Assembly: GCA_905235625.1 (NCBI GenBank)
Contig: CAJOLX010000007.1
Location: 1-45,059 of the forward strand
Direction: 5' to 3'
Source of the DNA: an uncultured Clostridia bacterium
GTDB taxonomy: Bacteria; Bacillota; Clostridia; Oscillospirales; Acutalibacteraceae
Length of the DNA: 45,059 bases
Positions within the stretch are counted from its first letter, which is position 1. The number at the start of each line of letters is the position of its first letter. A program made the position numbers and the translations under genes. The notes beneath the pieces are model-generated. The model was not told the origin of the DNA and ran no database searches. It was given only the letters and a program-made list of their open reading frames with translations. Positions 8,282 through 17,361 of the stretch are shown here, in pieces.

Positions 8282-9628
8282 TTAATTTTCCTTTCGACCT
8301 TCGCTTTCCACTCTCTTCCATTCTTTTATCAAAAACACGAGAGGAACGAAAACAAAAAGCGCAACGATTGCCGCGGCGATAAATATGTGCGGCGGAGGAA
8401 CGTTGAGAGATTCGCCGTATTCGTTAACGTAAGTATTAACGGCAAATCTTTCCGTAACCGACGAACCGATAGCGGGGCCGATAATCATGGGCAGCATAAT
8501 GCAGAATATCATTCTGACGCCCTGCAGAGCGCCCGCTTTGTCTTCGGGAGTAAAATCACGAATGGCAGCCGAAAGCATTATGCTCATAAGGCCGTAGCCC
8601 GCAAGGAATATAATTGCGAAAATCGCGAACGTAGCAAGATTTTTCGCAAACGAAACGGCGGCGACGCCGATTATGTAAAACAGCATTGAGGGCACGGAAA
8701 ACGGAGCTTTGCCGTATTTATCCATAAGCGCGCCCATGAGCACGGCTCCGACCACAATGGCAACTATCGCGACAACGGCGGCGATAATGAGAATAGGAGT
8801 GATTTCGAAGCCGTCAAGGGAAATACCTATCTGATGCTGAACGTAAATGAAAAGATAAGGGAAGAAGGTCTGAACCGCGATATTAAATACGCTGAATGCC
8901 GCGAGAGAAAGATAGAGCCCTTTGTTCCCTTTTATGACGCTCGGTCTGAAGCCGTAAATAAGGTCTGACCAGAATTTTGTGTCTCTCTTTTCGCCGGACC
9001 TTGAATCGTCAACAGTGAATATGCCTATAACACCGCAAATTGAAACGAGAATACCAAGCCCTATAAAGCAAACGGGATAGCCGAACGAGCTCGCGAGCAC
9101 GCCGAACGCAACGGTAACGATAACCATCGCCAAAACGGGAAGTGTGGCAAGCACGCCTTCGGTTCTCGCTCTGTTTTTGGGCGAGGTGATGTCGGTAATC
9201 CACGCATTGAACGCAGCGTCATTTGAGGTGGAGCCCATAAAGGTCATAACGCAGTCCATAATTATAACGAGCGATACGGTGGCGGAAAGAGCGGCGGTAA
9301 CGTCAAGCCCGAGCACTTTGCCCACGTTTTCTCTTGAAATAAAAGCGAACGCCATAACGGTGATGCCCCAAAGGATATAGCCGCCGCAGAGGAATATCTT
9401 TCTTCTGTTAAGCTTATCGCTCAATGTGCCCATGAGCAGAGTCGCTATAACCGCAACAACTGATGAAGCGGCAACCATGTGAGCTATGTCGTTGCTTGTG
9501 CCGCCGATAACGTTAAAAAGAAACGTGTTGAAGTAGTTATTCTCAACCGCCCACGCGACCTGGCCCATGAAGCCGAAAAGAATAACGTTGAACATCAGCT
9601 TTCCGCCGAGTTTATCACTTTTTCCCAT
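8282..9628 (-). CDS. MFS transporter
   Basis: A 448-residue protein with about 12 hydrophobic helices. The loop between helices 2 and 3 reads MGTLSDKLNRRK, the classic MFS GxxSDRxGRR motif, and it is repeated in the second half as MGALMDKYGKAP. The early WAVENNYFNTFLF segment resembles sugar or nucleoside MFS members. Substrate unknown. The SD GGGAGGA precedes the ATG. Its start overlaps the upstream metallophosphoesterase gene by 14 bases, and trkA follows after 3 bases, so it is a mid-operon gene. Confidence 0.85.
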   Translation of the reverse strand: MGKSDKLGGKLMFNVILFGFMGQVAWAVENNYFNTFLFNVIGGTSNDIAHMVAASSVVAVIATLLMGTLSDKLNRRKIFLCGGYILWGITVMAFAFISRENVGKVLGLDVTAALSATVSLVIIMDCVMTFMGSTSNDAAFNAWITDITSPKNRARTEGVLATLPVLAMVIVTVAFGVLASSFGYPVCFIGLGILVSICGVIGIFTVDDSRSGEKRDTKFWSDLIYGFRPSVIKGNKGLYLSLAAFSVFNIAVQTFFPYLFIYVQHQIGISLDGFEITPILIIAAVVAIVAIVVGAVLMGALMDKYGKAPFSVPSMLFYIIGVAAVSFAKNLATFAIFAIIFLAGYGLMSIMLSAAIRDFTPEDKAGALQGVRMIFCIMLPMIIGPAIGSSVTERFAVNTYVNEYGESLNVPPPHIFIAAAIVALFVFVPLVFLIKEWKRVESEGRKEN

Positions 9629-10760
9629 TTATTTTTCCTCCCGAAATTAAACGATAAGAGGTATATGCAAGCGCTGCTGCCGCAGCGGAAACGCCGAGAG
9701 CTCTTGCGGCAAAGTGCATCATCATGCTTTGCCTGTCGGATATTCTCTTAAATATAGGACCGAGGCTTTCGCACTTAAGACCGAATTCTTTAAAGTGCTT
9801 TAGCTCGTCGGTAAACACGGACGGGTCGTCTTCGTTAAGGCGAACGTATCTTACGCAGCTTTTGCAGCCGTCCGTATAAACTCTGAATCCCGCGGTTTTG
9901 TGCTGAGCAAGATAAATGCCGTCAACAAACCCAGAAAAATCATTGAGGTGGTCGTGGCCGAAGAACGCGGCTTTTACTCCGCCCGTCTTTTTCCAGCTTT
10001 CAAACTGGCCGTTGTTAAAGTCCGGCGCGCACGGGCCTTCGCCGACATAGCCTTTCGTGCCGCTCTTGCCGACGTATCTGTTGCCGGAAAGAGTGTTGTG
10101 CCCTTTAACGCTTACCGGCAGCTCATAGAATTTTGCCTTTCTCAAAAGCTCGTATTCCTCCGGCACGGGAATGTGCTGAAAAACGTAAGAGGGCAAAACG
10201 GAGCCCGCTTTTTCGTTTTCTTCGGCGTAAGTTTTTTCAAACCATTCTATCTGGTCGGTATGAACGTAGTCATAAGAAGTGCTGTCACAGTCAACGCCCT
10301 GGTCCGAACAGAGATTGTTGGAGTCGAGAAACCAGAGAATGGCTTTGGGCTCTTTGCCGTCGGACGAATAAACGACCTCGTGATAGTCTGCTTTGCCGGG
10401 AAAAGATTCGCTCCTCATATTGAGAAGAGGCACGGAGGAATAGGCTCTTATCAAATCCTCGTCAACGCCCGCGTCGTGCTCGTGGTTGCCCATAATCGCG
10501 TAAACGGGAATACCTCTGTCAAAAGCCGGCTTGAAAACGCCCTCGAGCGCTTTGCAAAACGCATCGTAATCGTCGCGGCAGAGAGCGGACGAGAGATTAT
10601 CGCCGAGAAAAACGCATATATCGGGCTTGTATTCTTCAATCGACGCCGTCATCAGCTTTTGAAAATCCTTAAAAGCAGGCGCCGTTTCGTAATCGTATTT
10701 TTCGTGAATGTCGCCGAACAGCAGCATACCGAAACTGCCGTCAGAATTAAATTTCAGCAA
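9615..10760 (-). CDS. Calcineurin-like metallophosphoesterase with C-terminal hydrophobic helix
   Basis: The open frame extends to an ATG at 10808, but that ATG lies inside a strong promoter (10786-10815), so it cannot be the start. I choose TTG at 10760, preceded by the purine-rich SD GGGGGAAG. This gives 381 residues. Metal motifs follow in order: GDIHEKYD, FLGDNL, GNHEHD, QHIPVP and FGHDHLND, the five blocks of the purple acid phosphatase/calcineurin fold. Residues about 345-372 are Ala-rich and hydrophobic, so the protein may be tethered to the membrane at its C-terminus with the enzyme domain in the cytosol. Substrate unknown. First gene of the six-gene operon. Confidence 0.85.
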   Translation of the reverse strand: MLKFNSDGSFGMLLFGDIHEKYDYETAPAFKDFQKLMTASIEEYKPDICVFLGDNLSSALCRDDYDAFCKALEGVFKPAFDRGIPVYAIMGNHEHDAGVDEDLIRAYSSVPLLNMRSESFPGKADYHEVVYSSDGKEPKAILWFLDSNNLCSDQGVDCDSTSYDYVHTDQIEWFEKTYAEENEKAGSVLPSYVFQHIPVPEEYELLRKAKFYELPVSVKGHNTLSGNRYVGKSGTKGYVGEGPCAPDFNNGQFESWKKTGGVKAAFFGHDHLNDFSGFVDGIYLAQHKTAGFRVYTDGCKSCVRYVRLNEDDPSVFTDELKHFKEFGLKCESLGPIFKRISDRQSMMMHFAARALGVSAAAAALAYTSYRLISGGKINGKK

Positions 10761-10785
10761 ACTTCTTCCCCCTTTTTCTTCTCGT

Positions 10786-10815
10786 ATTATATCATAGCCG
10801 ATAATCATATTGCAA
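10786..10815 (-). promoter_or_regulatory. Strong sigma-A promoter of the phosphoesterase-MFS-trkAH-acnX operon
   Basis: On the minus strand TTGCAA (10810-10815), an 18-base spacer and TATAAT (10786-10791). It is 26 bases upstream of the TTG start at 10760 and appears to drive six genes down to 3686. Confidence 0.78.
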
Positions 10816-10849
10816 TATTATCCTTTTAAAATATTATTTAAAAAGCGTA

Positions 10850-10878
10850 TTGTTAAATCTTTGCCGATGTGATAAAAT
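10850..10878 (+). promoter_or_regulatory. Sigma-A promoter of the oxidoreductase-RluA operon
   Basis: TTGTTA (10850-10855), a 17-base spacer and TAAAAT (10873-10878). It overlaps an upstream in-frame ATG at 10869, which rules that ATG out and supports the start at 10914. Confidence 0.72.
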
Positions 10879-10913
10879 TTACAGTAAATACAAAACGAAA
10901 CGGGAGGACAGTT

Positions 10914-11981
10914 ATGGAAAAGAAATTCAGAGTGGGCATCATAGGCTGCGGCGGAATATGCAAAGGAGCGCACACGCCCTCTTACGTTGCCGAAAACAGA
11001 GTTGAAGTTGCCGCCGTGTGCGACATAAAAAGAGAAAGAGCGGAGTTCCTTAAAAAGACGGTTTTCAAAAAAGCCGACGTTTATGAAGACTACAAGGAGC
11101 TGCTTAAGGATGAAAGCATAGATTACGTTGACATCTGCACGCCGAATTATCTTCACTCAATAATAGCCGTCGACGCTCTCAACGCCGGAAAGCACGTTCT
11201 TTGCGAAAAGCCCGACGCGATTAACGTTGAAGAAGCGCTCAAAATGAAAGAGGCAGCCGAAAGAAACGGCAAAACTCTCATGGTGATAAGAAACAACCGC
11301 TATATTGACACCTCCAAAAAAATCAAGGAAATGGCAGACGACGGATTTTTCGGCGAATTTTACGCCGGCAGATGCGGCTGGATAAGGCGCAGAGGTATCC
11401 CCGGCAAAGGCGGCTGGTTCACAACGAAGGAGCAGTCCGGCGGAGGCCCGCTTATTGACCTGGGCGTTCACATGATTGACCTTGCCATCTGGTTTATGGG
11501 CAACCCCAAGCCCGTTGCCGTTACGGGAAACACGTTTTCAAAGTTTTCCGATGCGGAGGAAATGGATTCGCCCGAGTCAAAATTCGGCGATAAAATCGAA
11601 AACGGCACCTTTGACGTTGAAGACCTCGCCATAGGCGCCATCAGATTTGATAACGGAGCGGTTTTGCAGATAGAATTTTCCTGGGCTTCAAACATCAAAA
11701 AAGAAACCCGTTTCGTTGAATTAAGAGGCGAAAAAGGCGGCCTTACCTGGGAAAGAGGCAAAGCCGAGATTTATTATGAAAAAGACGGAAAGCAAAAGAA
11801 TGAGAAGATAAAGGGTAATCCCGCAAAAATCCCCCACAGAGTGAATATAGGCCACTTCATTGACGTGCTTGAAGGCAAAGCCGACCCGATATTCGTGCCC
11901 GACCAGGGAATAGATATGATAAAAATACTCTGCGCTCTTTATGAATCCGCGGAAACAGGCAAAGAGGTTTCTTTAATCTGA
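10914..11981 (+). CDS. Gfo/Idh/MocA-family NAD(P)-dependent oxidoreductase
   Basis: 355 residues from the ATG at 10914, which has the SD GGGAGGA. The N-terminal Rossmann fold shows VGIIGCGGICKGAH, and the conserved HVLCEKPDAIN carries the family Lys. The C-terminal half has GGPLIDLGVHMIDLAIWFMG, the usual catalytic His/Asp region. Members oxidise or reduce sugars, inositols or sugar acids in the cytosol; the substrate cannot be read. Its TGA overlaps the next ATG (TGATG), so the downstream pseudouridine synthase is coupled to it although the functions look unrelated. Confidence 0.9.
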   Translation: MEKKFRVGIIGCGGICKGAHTPSYVAENRVEVAAVCDIKRERAEFLKKTVFKKADVYEDYKELLKDESIDYVDICTPNYLHSIIAVDALNAGKHVLCEKPDAINVEEALKMKEAAERNGKTLMVIRNNRYIDTSKKIKEMADDGFFGEFYAGRCGWIRRRGIPGKGGWFTTKEQSGGGPLIDLGVHMIDLAIWFMGNPKPVAVTGNTFSKFSDAEEMDSPESKFGDKIENGTFDVEDLAIGAIRFDNGAVLQIEFSWASNIKKETRFVELRGEKGGLTWERGKAEIYYEKDGKQKNEKIKGNPAKIPHRVNIGHFIDVLEGKADPIFVPDQGIDMIKILCALYESAETGKEVSLI

Positions 11982-12892
11982 TGCCCCGAATAATCAAATT
12001 TGAAATTAACGAAGAAAACGCCGGCATAAAAATATTCACGTTTTTAAAATATCGCCGCGGCTTTTCAACAAAGCTCATCCGCACGCTCAAAAACACGAAA
12101 AACGGCATAACGTTAAACGGCGACGCCGCGAGAACGATTGATATTCTCAAAGTCGGAGACGAGCTTTGTGTGTCGATACCGGAGGACGGAAAAGCCTCCG
12201 AGCCCAACGATACGGATATAGACGTTATCTATGAAGACGAGGATATTCTCGCCGTCAACAAATCCCCCTTCACCGCAATGCATCCGACTCACAATCACCA
12301 GGGCGACACTTTGGCAAACGCAGTTTCGGCTTATCTTGCGGGCAAGGGCAAAGCCTGCTCATTCAGAGCTGTAGGAAGGCTCGACAAAGGCACGTCGGGC
12401 ATAGTTATCTGCACTTTAAATCCGCTTGCGGCAAGCAAACTGAGCGGCAAAACGGACAAAACTTATTATGCCGTTGTTAAAGGGAATATTGAAGACGAAG
12501 GCACGGTTGACGCGCCGATTTACAGGCCCGACCCCATGAAAACGCTCAGAGCCTGCTCCTATGAGCTCGGCAAAGAGAGCGCCGTAACTCACTGGCAAAA
12601 GCTCGCTCAAACGGACGAATGCTCGCTTATCCGCTTAAAGCTCGAAACGGGCAGAACTCATCAGATAAGAGTGCATATGAATTATATCGGGCATCCGCTC
12701 GCGGGCGATCAGCTTTACGGAGGGTTTATGCCCGAAATCGGCCATCAGATGCTTTTTTGCGGGGAATGCGCTTTTACCCATCCGGTAACGGATGAGAGAA
12801 TTCTGCTGAAAGCAGAGCCTACGGATGAATTCAAGGCGCTCGGATTCGGCGAATTCTTTGAAAATTTCGGTATAAATTCTCATTCTTCTTGA
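11981..12892 (+). CDS. RluA-family RNA pseudouridine synthase
   Basis: 303 residues. Residues 1-70 form an S4-like RNA-binding domain (KLIRTLKNTKNGITLNG). The catalytic block is GRLDKGTSGIVI with the nucleophilic Asp at 135. GRTHQIRVHMNYIGHPLAGD follows, the second signature of RluA/RluC/RluD enzymes. It converts specific uridines of rRNA or tRNA to pseudouridine; the target position is not determinable here. Promoter sequence for the next operon overlaps its stop codon. Confidence 0.92.
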   Translation: MPRIIKFEINEENAGIKIFTFLKYRRGFSTKLIRTLKNTKNGITLNGDAARTIDILKVGDELCVSIPEDGKASEPNDTDIDVIYEDEDILAVNKSPFTAMHPTHNHQGDTLANAVSAYLAGKGKACSFRAVGRLDKGTSGIVICTLNPLAASKLSGKTDKTYYAVVKGNIEDEGTVDAPIYRPDPMKTLRACSYELGKESAVTHWQKLAQTDECSLIRLKLETGRTHQIRVHMNYIGHPLAGDQLYGGFMPEIGHQMLFCGECAFTHPVTDERILLKAEPTDEFKALGFGEFFENFGINSHSS

Positions 12893-12917
12893 AAATTTAT
12901 CCGCAATATGTTAATAT
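12889..12917 (+). promoter_or_regulatory. Sigma-A promoter of the amino acid ABC transporter operon
   Basis: TTGAAA (12889-12894, overlapping the previous stop codon), a 17-base spacer and TAATAT (12912-12917), 32 bases before the ATG at 12950. Confidence 0.68.
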
Positions 12918-12949
12918 AACTTGCAAAAAATTTTTTACAGGTGAAGTTA

Positions 12950-13678
12950 ATGAATCCCGATTTATTCTTGCAGCTTGATTTTTCAAGCTGGTATGCCAAC
13001 GTACGAAACCAGTTTATAAGATGCTTCATTGAAAATGACAGATATAAGCTGCTCGTTAACGGCATAGGCGTTACCATAAAGGTTTCTCTCGTTGCGCTGC
13101 TTTTCGGCCTTATCATAGGCATGATAATCGCGATGTGCAATCTTTCAAAGAAAAAGCCGATAAGAGCGATTGGCCTCGTTTATACCGATATTATCAGAGG
13201 CACGCCGTCGGTAACGCAGCTTATGATCATTTATTTCGTTGTGTTCGCTTCAATCAACATTTCAAAGTGGTTTATCGCGGCAATAGCGTTCGGCATAAAC
13301 TCGGGCGCTTACGTTTCCGAAATAATAAGAGCGGGCATTTTGTCTATTGACCACGGTCAAACGGAAGCGGGCCGCTCGCTGGGCCTCGGCTCGTTCCAGA
13401 CCATGCGCAAAATAGTTTTGCCTCAGGCGCTTAAAAACATTTTCCCCGCGCTCTGCAATGAGTTTATAGTGCTCATAAAAGAAACGGCAATTGTCGGATA
13501 TATTGGCCTTATGGATATTCAGAAAGCCGGCGACTTCATTAAGAGCGCAACCTACCTCCCGTTTATGCCTCTTATCGCAACGGCAATTATCTATTACGTG
13601 CTCATAAAGCTGCTTAATCTGGGGCTTAAAAAGATTGAAAACGCTCTGAGAAAATCCGACGTTCGCTCCACGAGGTAA
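12950..13678 (+). CDS. Polar amino acid ABC transporter permease
   Basis: 242 residues from ATG at 12950, with the SD AGGTGA 8 bases upstream; an in-frame GTG at 12941 overlaps that SD and is rejected. About five membrane helices. The cytoplasmic EAA loop reads [20 protein letters not shown], the His/Glu/Gln-permease signature that contacts the ATPase. It forms the channel, probably as a homodimer because only one permease gene is present. It is followed 5 bases later by the ATPase gene. Confidence 0.93.
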   Translation: MNPDLFLQLDFSSWYANVRNQFIRCFIENDRYKLLVNGIGVTIKVSLVALLFGLIIGMIIAMCNLSKKKPIRAIGLVYTDIIRGTPSVTQLMIIYFVVFASINISKWFIAAIAFGINSGAYVSEIIRAGILSIDHGQTEAGRSLGLGSFQTMRKIVLPQALKNIFPALCNEFIVLIKETAIVGYIGLMDIQKAGDFIKSATYLPFMPLIATAIIYYVLIKLLNLGLKKIENALRKSDVRSTR

Positions 13679-13683
13679 ACGCA

Positions 13684-14406
13684 ATGATAGAAGTTAAAAA
13701 TCTTAAAAAGCACTTCGGCAGCAACGAGGTGTTAAAAGGAATAAATCAGCATATTTCAAAGGGCGAGGTCGTTGCGATAATCGGCCCGTCGGGCTCGGGC
13801 AAAAGCACCTTTTTAAGATGCTTAAATCAGCTTGAAGAGACCACCGAAGGCGAAATTTACGTTGACGGCGAGCTTATAAACACGCCGAAAGCGGATATTA
13901 ACAAAATTCGCCGCAAAATGGGAATGGTGTTTCAGCAGTTTAACCTCTTCCCTCACCTGTCGGTAAAAAAGAACGTCACTCTCGCGCCCGTTATGCTTAA
14001 AACGATGACTAAAGAAGAAGCGGATAAAAGAGCAATTGATCTTCTTAAAAAGGTGGGGCTTGAAGACAAAGCGGAAGCTTATCCCAACTCCCTTTCGGGC
14101 GGTCAGAAGCAAAGAGTCGCTATTGCGAGAGCTCTTGCCATGGACCCGGAAATAATGCTTTTTGACGAGCCCACCTCGGCGCTTGACCCCGAAATGGTAG
14201 GCGAAGTGCTCGACGTTATCAAAGAGCTTGCCGAAAGCGGCATGACCATGGTTATAGTTACTCACGAAATGGGCTTCGCGAGAGAAGTTGCTTCAAGAGT
14301 GCTGTTTATCGACCAAGGTGTGGTTATGGAGGAAGGCACGCCTTCCGAAATATTTGAAAACCCGAAAAACGAAAGGACAAAGCTGTTCTTAAGCAAGGTG
14401 CTTTAA
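13684..14406 (+). CDS. Polar amino acid ABC transporter ATP-binding protein
   Basis: 240 residues, the usual length for GlnQ/HisP-type ATPases. Walker [11 protein letters not shown]-loop [12 protein letters not shown], signature LSGGQKQR, Walker [15 protein letters not shown] and switch His in IVTHEMGFA are all intact. It powers import through the permease encoded just upstream. The stretch [15 protein letters not shown] is typical of the amino acid importers. Confidence 0.95.
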   Translation: MIEVKNLKKHFGSNEVLKGINQHISKGEVVAIIGPSGSGKSTFLRCLNQLEETTEGEIYVDGELINTPKADINKIRRKMGMVFQQFNLFPHLSVKKNVTLAPVMLKTMTKEEADKRAIDLLKKVGLEDKAEAYPNSLSGGQKQRVAIARALAMDPEIMLFDEPTSALDPEMVGEVLDVIKELAESGMTMVIVTHEMGFAREVASRVLFIDQGVVMEEGTPSEIFENPKNERTKLFLSKVL

Positions 14407-14418
14407 AACAAGGTAACG

Positions 14419-14444
14419 ATAACGGCGCAGAAGGCTGTCGTTAT
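14419..14444 (+). other. Possible intercistronic hairpin before the binding-protein gene
   Basis: ATAACG (14419-14424) can pair with CGTTAT (14439-14444). Such hairpins between ATPase and binding-protein genes can stabilise or partly attenuate mRNA. Motif only, weak. Confidence 0.3.
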
Positions 14445-14471
14445 TTCATAAATTCTTTTAGGAGGTTTACT

Positions 14472-15239
14472 ATGAAAAAAACATTAAGAGCTCTTTCTCT
14501 TATCGTCGCCGCCGCAATAATTCTTTGCTGCTTCGCGGGCTGCGGTGAAAAGAAAGAAAGCGAAAAAATCGTATTCGGAACCAACGCCGAATTCCCGCCG
14601 TTTGAGTTTATTTCTTCGGTAAACAACGGCACAATCGGAGAATTTGACGGCATAGACATCAACATCGCCAAAATAATCGGCGAAAAGATCGGCAAGACGG
14701 CTGAAATCTCAAACATTGAGTTTGACTCTTTGCTCATTGCGCTTAACAACGGTCAGATTGACGCCGCCATCGCAGGTATGACTATTACCGAAGAAAGAAA
14801 GCAGTCCGTTGATTTCTCAATCCCCTACTACACTGCCACTCAGGTAATGATAGTTAAGGAAGGCTCCGATATTCAGACAGCCGCCGACATGCAGGGCAAG
14901 AAGATCGCCGTTGTTCAGGGCTACACCGGAGAAACCTGCGTTCAAAATCTCGGCTTCGAATATGAAGCTTTCAAGAAGGGTACCGAATGCATCCTTGAGC
15001 TTGTTAACGGCAAGTGCGACGTAGTCGTTATCGACTCCGCGACCGCCGAGAAATTCATAGGCGATAATCCCGGCCTTGTAATTATTGAAGACAACACTCA
15101 ATTTGAAAAAGAAGAATACGGCATTGCCGTTGCCAAGGGCAACACGGAGCTTCTTGACAGCATCAACACCGTTCTTCAGCAGATAATTGACGACGGCACT
15201 CTTGCAGACCTTGCCGTTAAATATATCGACGAAATGTAA
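14472..15239 (+). CDS. Polar amino acid-binding lipoprotein of the ABC transporter
   Basis: 255 residues. A lipoprotein signal peptide ends in CFAGC with the lipidated Cys at 24. The mature part is a type II substrate-binding fold (SBP_bac_3): FGTNAEFPPFEF, EFDGIDINIAKIIGEKIG, the ligand-binding Arg in MTITEERKQSVDFS, and the carboxy-terminal lobe ending LAVKYIDEM. It captures a polar amino acid outside the cell and hands it to the permease. The Arg-plus-acid pattern is compatible with glutamine, glutamate, cystine or others. The SD AGGAGG is strong, consistent with high expression of binding proteins. Confidence 0.93.
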   Translation: MKKTLRALSLIVAAAIILCCFAGCGEKKESEKIVFGTNAEFPPFEFISSVNNGTIGEFDGIDINIAKIIGEKIGKTAEISNIEFDSLLIALNNGQIDAAIAGMTITEERKQSVDFSIPYYTATQVMIVKEGSDIQTAADMQGKKIAVVQGYTGETCVQNLGFEYEAFKKGTECILELVNGKCDVVVIDSATAEKFIGDNPGLVIIEDNTQFEKEEYGIAVAKGNTELLDSINTVLQQIIDDGTLADLAVKYIDEM

Positions 15240-15258
15240 TCGTTGTTAAATTAAAAAG

Positions 15259-15296
15259 CGGCTTGCGTTCGGTTTTGAACGCAAGCCGTAATTTTT
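15259..15296. terminator. Bidirectional terminator between binding protein and ktrA
   Basis: A perfect 12-base-pair stem, CGGCTTGCGTTC (15259-15270) with GAACGCAAGCCG (15277-15288), loop GGTTTT. It is followed by ATTTTT on plus and CTTTTTAA on minus. Confidence 0.9.
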
Positions 15297-15951
15297 ATAT
15301 CCTGTTCAGTTTATTAAGCGATTCTTTTTCAGCGACTACTATCAGCTGCATTTTTTCGTTAAGCGGCGTTTTCGGGTCAAACTCAACTTTCACCTTTTGG
15401 TTTTCGCAAATTGCCACCACGTTTACCGAATGGCGTTTTCTTATGTCGAGGTCATGAATGCTTTTGCCGACCCACTCGGGCTTAACGTCAATCTGCATAA
15501 GAGAAATATTGTCATCCAAATCAACGAGGTCGTAAAATCCGCTGCTGAGCAGATTTTTCGCGAGCCTTACGCCGGAATCCTTTTCGGGGAAAACGATTTT
15601 GTCCGCTCCGACCTTTGACATTATCTGACCGTGCACGTCGCTTGCGCACTTTGCGATAACGGTTTTAACGCCGAGCTCTTTGCAAAGCATTATTGACATA
15701 ACGCTCGCCTCAAGATTTGTTGCCATGGCGATTATAACAACGTCAATATCGGCTATTCCGAGCTGATTTAAAACCTCGTCGTCGGTAACGTCGGCGCATT
15801 TGCAAAAGGGCAGAGTTTCGCAGGCGTCGTTGACTATCGCTTCGTCTTTATCGACCGCAAGCACCTCAGCGCCGTTTGCCGTCAGCTCTTCGGCAACGGA
15901 TCTGCCGTATCTGCCGAGCCCGAAAACTGCGTAAGTTTTATTTGCTGCCAT
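15295..15951 (-). CDS. ktrA: Ktr potassium uptake regulatory protein KtrA (single RCK unit)
   Basis: 218 residues from the ATG at 15951 (SD AAGGAG, 9 bases away); an in-frame TTG at 15960 is too close to the SD. Rossmann motif GLGRYG at 11-16, acidic VLAVDKDE, and a RCK_C domain from about 140 to 215. The single-unit size distinguishes KtrA from the 451-residue TrkA encoded at 6923-8278. It forms an octameric gating ring under KtrB. Encoded directly after ktrB. Confidence 0.92.
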   Translation of the reverse strand: MAANKTYAVFGLGRYGRSVAEELTANGAEVLAVDKDEAIVNDACETLPFCKCADVTDDEVLNQLGIADIDVVIIAMATNLEASVMSIMLCKELGVKTVIAKCASDVHGQIMSKVGADKIVFPEKDSGVRLAKNLLSSGFYDLVDLDDNISLMQIDVKPEWVGKSIHDLDIRKRHSVNVVAICENQKVKVEFDPKTPLNEKMQLIVVAEKESLNKLNRI

Positions 15952-15966
15952 ATAAAACAACTCCTT

Positions 15967-17331
15967 TTATCCGACGGTTATTTCTTCGCTCGGATTTTTA
16001 ATTGAAATTTTGTTTTCTCTCTTCTGATTAAACGCAATGGCAAGCGAAAGAGGGCCTACCCTGCCGAGATACATTGTGCAAATGACCACGACCTTTGACA
16101 AAGAGCCGAGCGATGAAGTAAAGCCTCTTGAAAGCCCTACGGTAGCGCAGGCGCTGACCGCTTCATACACAATATCGAGGGTGTTGCCGCCCGAAAAAGC
16201 GGAAAGCAAGAGAGAAGACAAAAACGCTATTGAAAGCGACGTTGAGCCTATCGCAATAGCTTTGTTTAAAGCTCTTTGCGAAATGGATCTGTTAAAAATA
16301 GTAACCTCGCTCTTTTGCTTAACGGAGGAAATTACCGACGCCGCAATAACGGCAACGGTTACGGTTTTAATGCCGCCCGCAGTGCCTACCGGAGAGCCGC
16401 CTATCATCATAAGTAAAATCGAAACGAGAGCGGAAGCTCCGGTTAAATTTTCCTGAGGCACGGTGGCAAAGCCCGCCGTTCTTGTGGTAACGCTCTGGAA
16501 AAACGAAGCCATTAATTTATCGGGCAGAGAAAGAGCGCCGATAGTGAGCGGATTGTTATATTCAAAAATGAAAAAGAGCAAGCCGCCCGAAAAAATAAGA
16601 GTTAAAGTGACGCTCAAAGCTATTTTCGTATTTACGGTTAGCAGAGAAAAAGACCTTTTGCCCATTTTTTTAACTCTGCCGAAGGCTCTCGCAAGGTCAA
16701 GCCATACGATAAAGCCTATGCCGCCGAAAATGATGAGCAGCGCAGTGGTAAAATTAACAACCGGGTTTGCAACATAAGCGCAAAGGCTCGTTTCTGAAAT
16801 AATATCTATTCCCGCGTTGCAGAAAGCGGAAACGGAGTTAAAAACGGAAATCCAAATCCCTCTTGCGCCGAAATCCTTAACAAAAACCGTCATGTAAGAC
16901 AAAGCGCCGAGAGCCTCTATCAAAAATGACGTGAGAAAAATCTTTTTCACAAACGCTTTAATGCCCTTAACGGAATTGAGATTAAAAGAATCCTGTATGA
17001 GCATTGAGTAGCCGATGCCGAGCTTTTTGCCCGCCGCTATCATAAATATTGAAAAGAAAGCGATAACGCCGAGGCCGCCCACCTGAATGAGAACGAGTAT
17101 GACCGCCTGGCCGAAAGCGCTGAATGTCGTAACAACCGGCAAGGTAACAAGGCCCGTAACGCAAACGCTTGAAGCTGCCGTAAAGAGCGCGTCTATATAA
17201 GGAATGGATTTTCCGCCCGATGAGCTGAAGGGCAAAGAGAGCAAAAGGCTGCCGGCTAAAATAAGAATTAAGAACGAAACGAGAATGATCCCTGTTGAAG
17301 ACATGTGTCTTTTTTTCTTCGTTTTATTCAC
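15967..17331 (-). CDS. ktrB: Ktr potassium uptake channel subunit KtrB
   Basis: 454 residues, start GTG at 17331 with GGTGA upstream. Four M1-P-M2 repeats with filters SVCVTGL, AFCNAGI, TTRTAGF and ATVGLS. SPVGTAGGIKT forms the intramembrane loop. Shorter than TrkH at 5448-6902 because it lacks the extra N-terminal helices, as KtrB proteins do. KtrAB systems are sodium-stimulated potassium uptake systems in Gram-positives. Pairs with ktrA downstream. Confidence 0.93.
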   Translation of the reverse strand: MNKTKKKRHMSSTGIILVSFLILILAGSLLLSLPFSSSGGKSIPYIDALFTAASSVCVTGLVTLPVVTTFSAFGQAVILVLIQVGGLGVIAFFSIFMIAAGKKLGIGYSMLIQDSFNLNSVKGIKAFVKKIFLTSFLIEALGALSYMTVFVKDFGARGIWISVFNSVSAFCNAGIDIISETSLCAYVANPVVNFTTALLIIFGGIGFIVWLDLARAFGRVKKMGKRSFSLLTVNTKIALSVTLTLIFSGGLLFFIFEYNNPLTIGALSLPDKLMASFFQSVTTRTAGFATVPQENLTGASALVSILLMMIGGSPVGTAGGIKTVTVAVIAASVISSVKQKSEVTIFNRSISQRALNKAIAIGSTSLSIAFLSSLLLSAFSGGNTLDIVYEAVSACATVGLSRGFTSSLGSLSKVVVICTMYLGRVGPLSLAIAFNQKRENKISIKNPSEEITVG

Positions 17332-17361
17332 TTATTTCACCGCCCTTCATTTTATTTCGGT

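Noticed and set aside
9900-10829. Plus-strand frame of 309 codons opposite the metallophosphoesterase
   Set aside because: The minus-strand gene has all metal motifs plus a promoter; the plus frame has no SD and a Phe/Val/Arg-rich composition typical of antisense frames.
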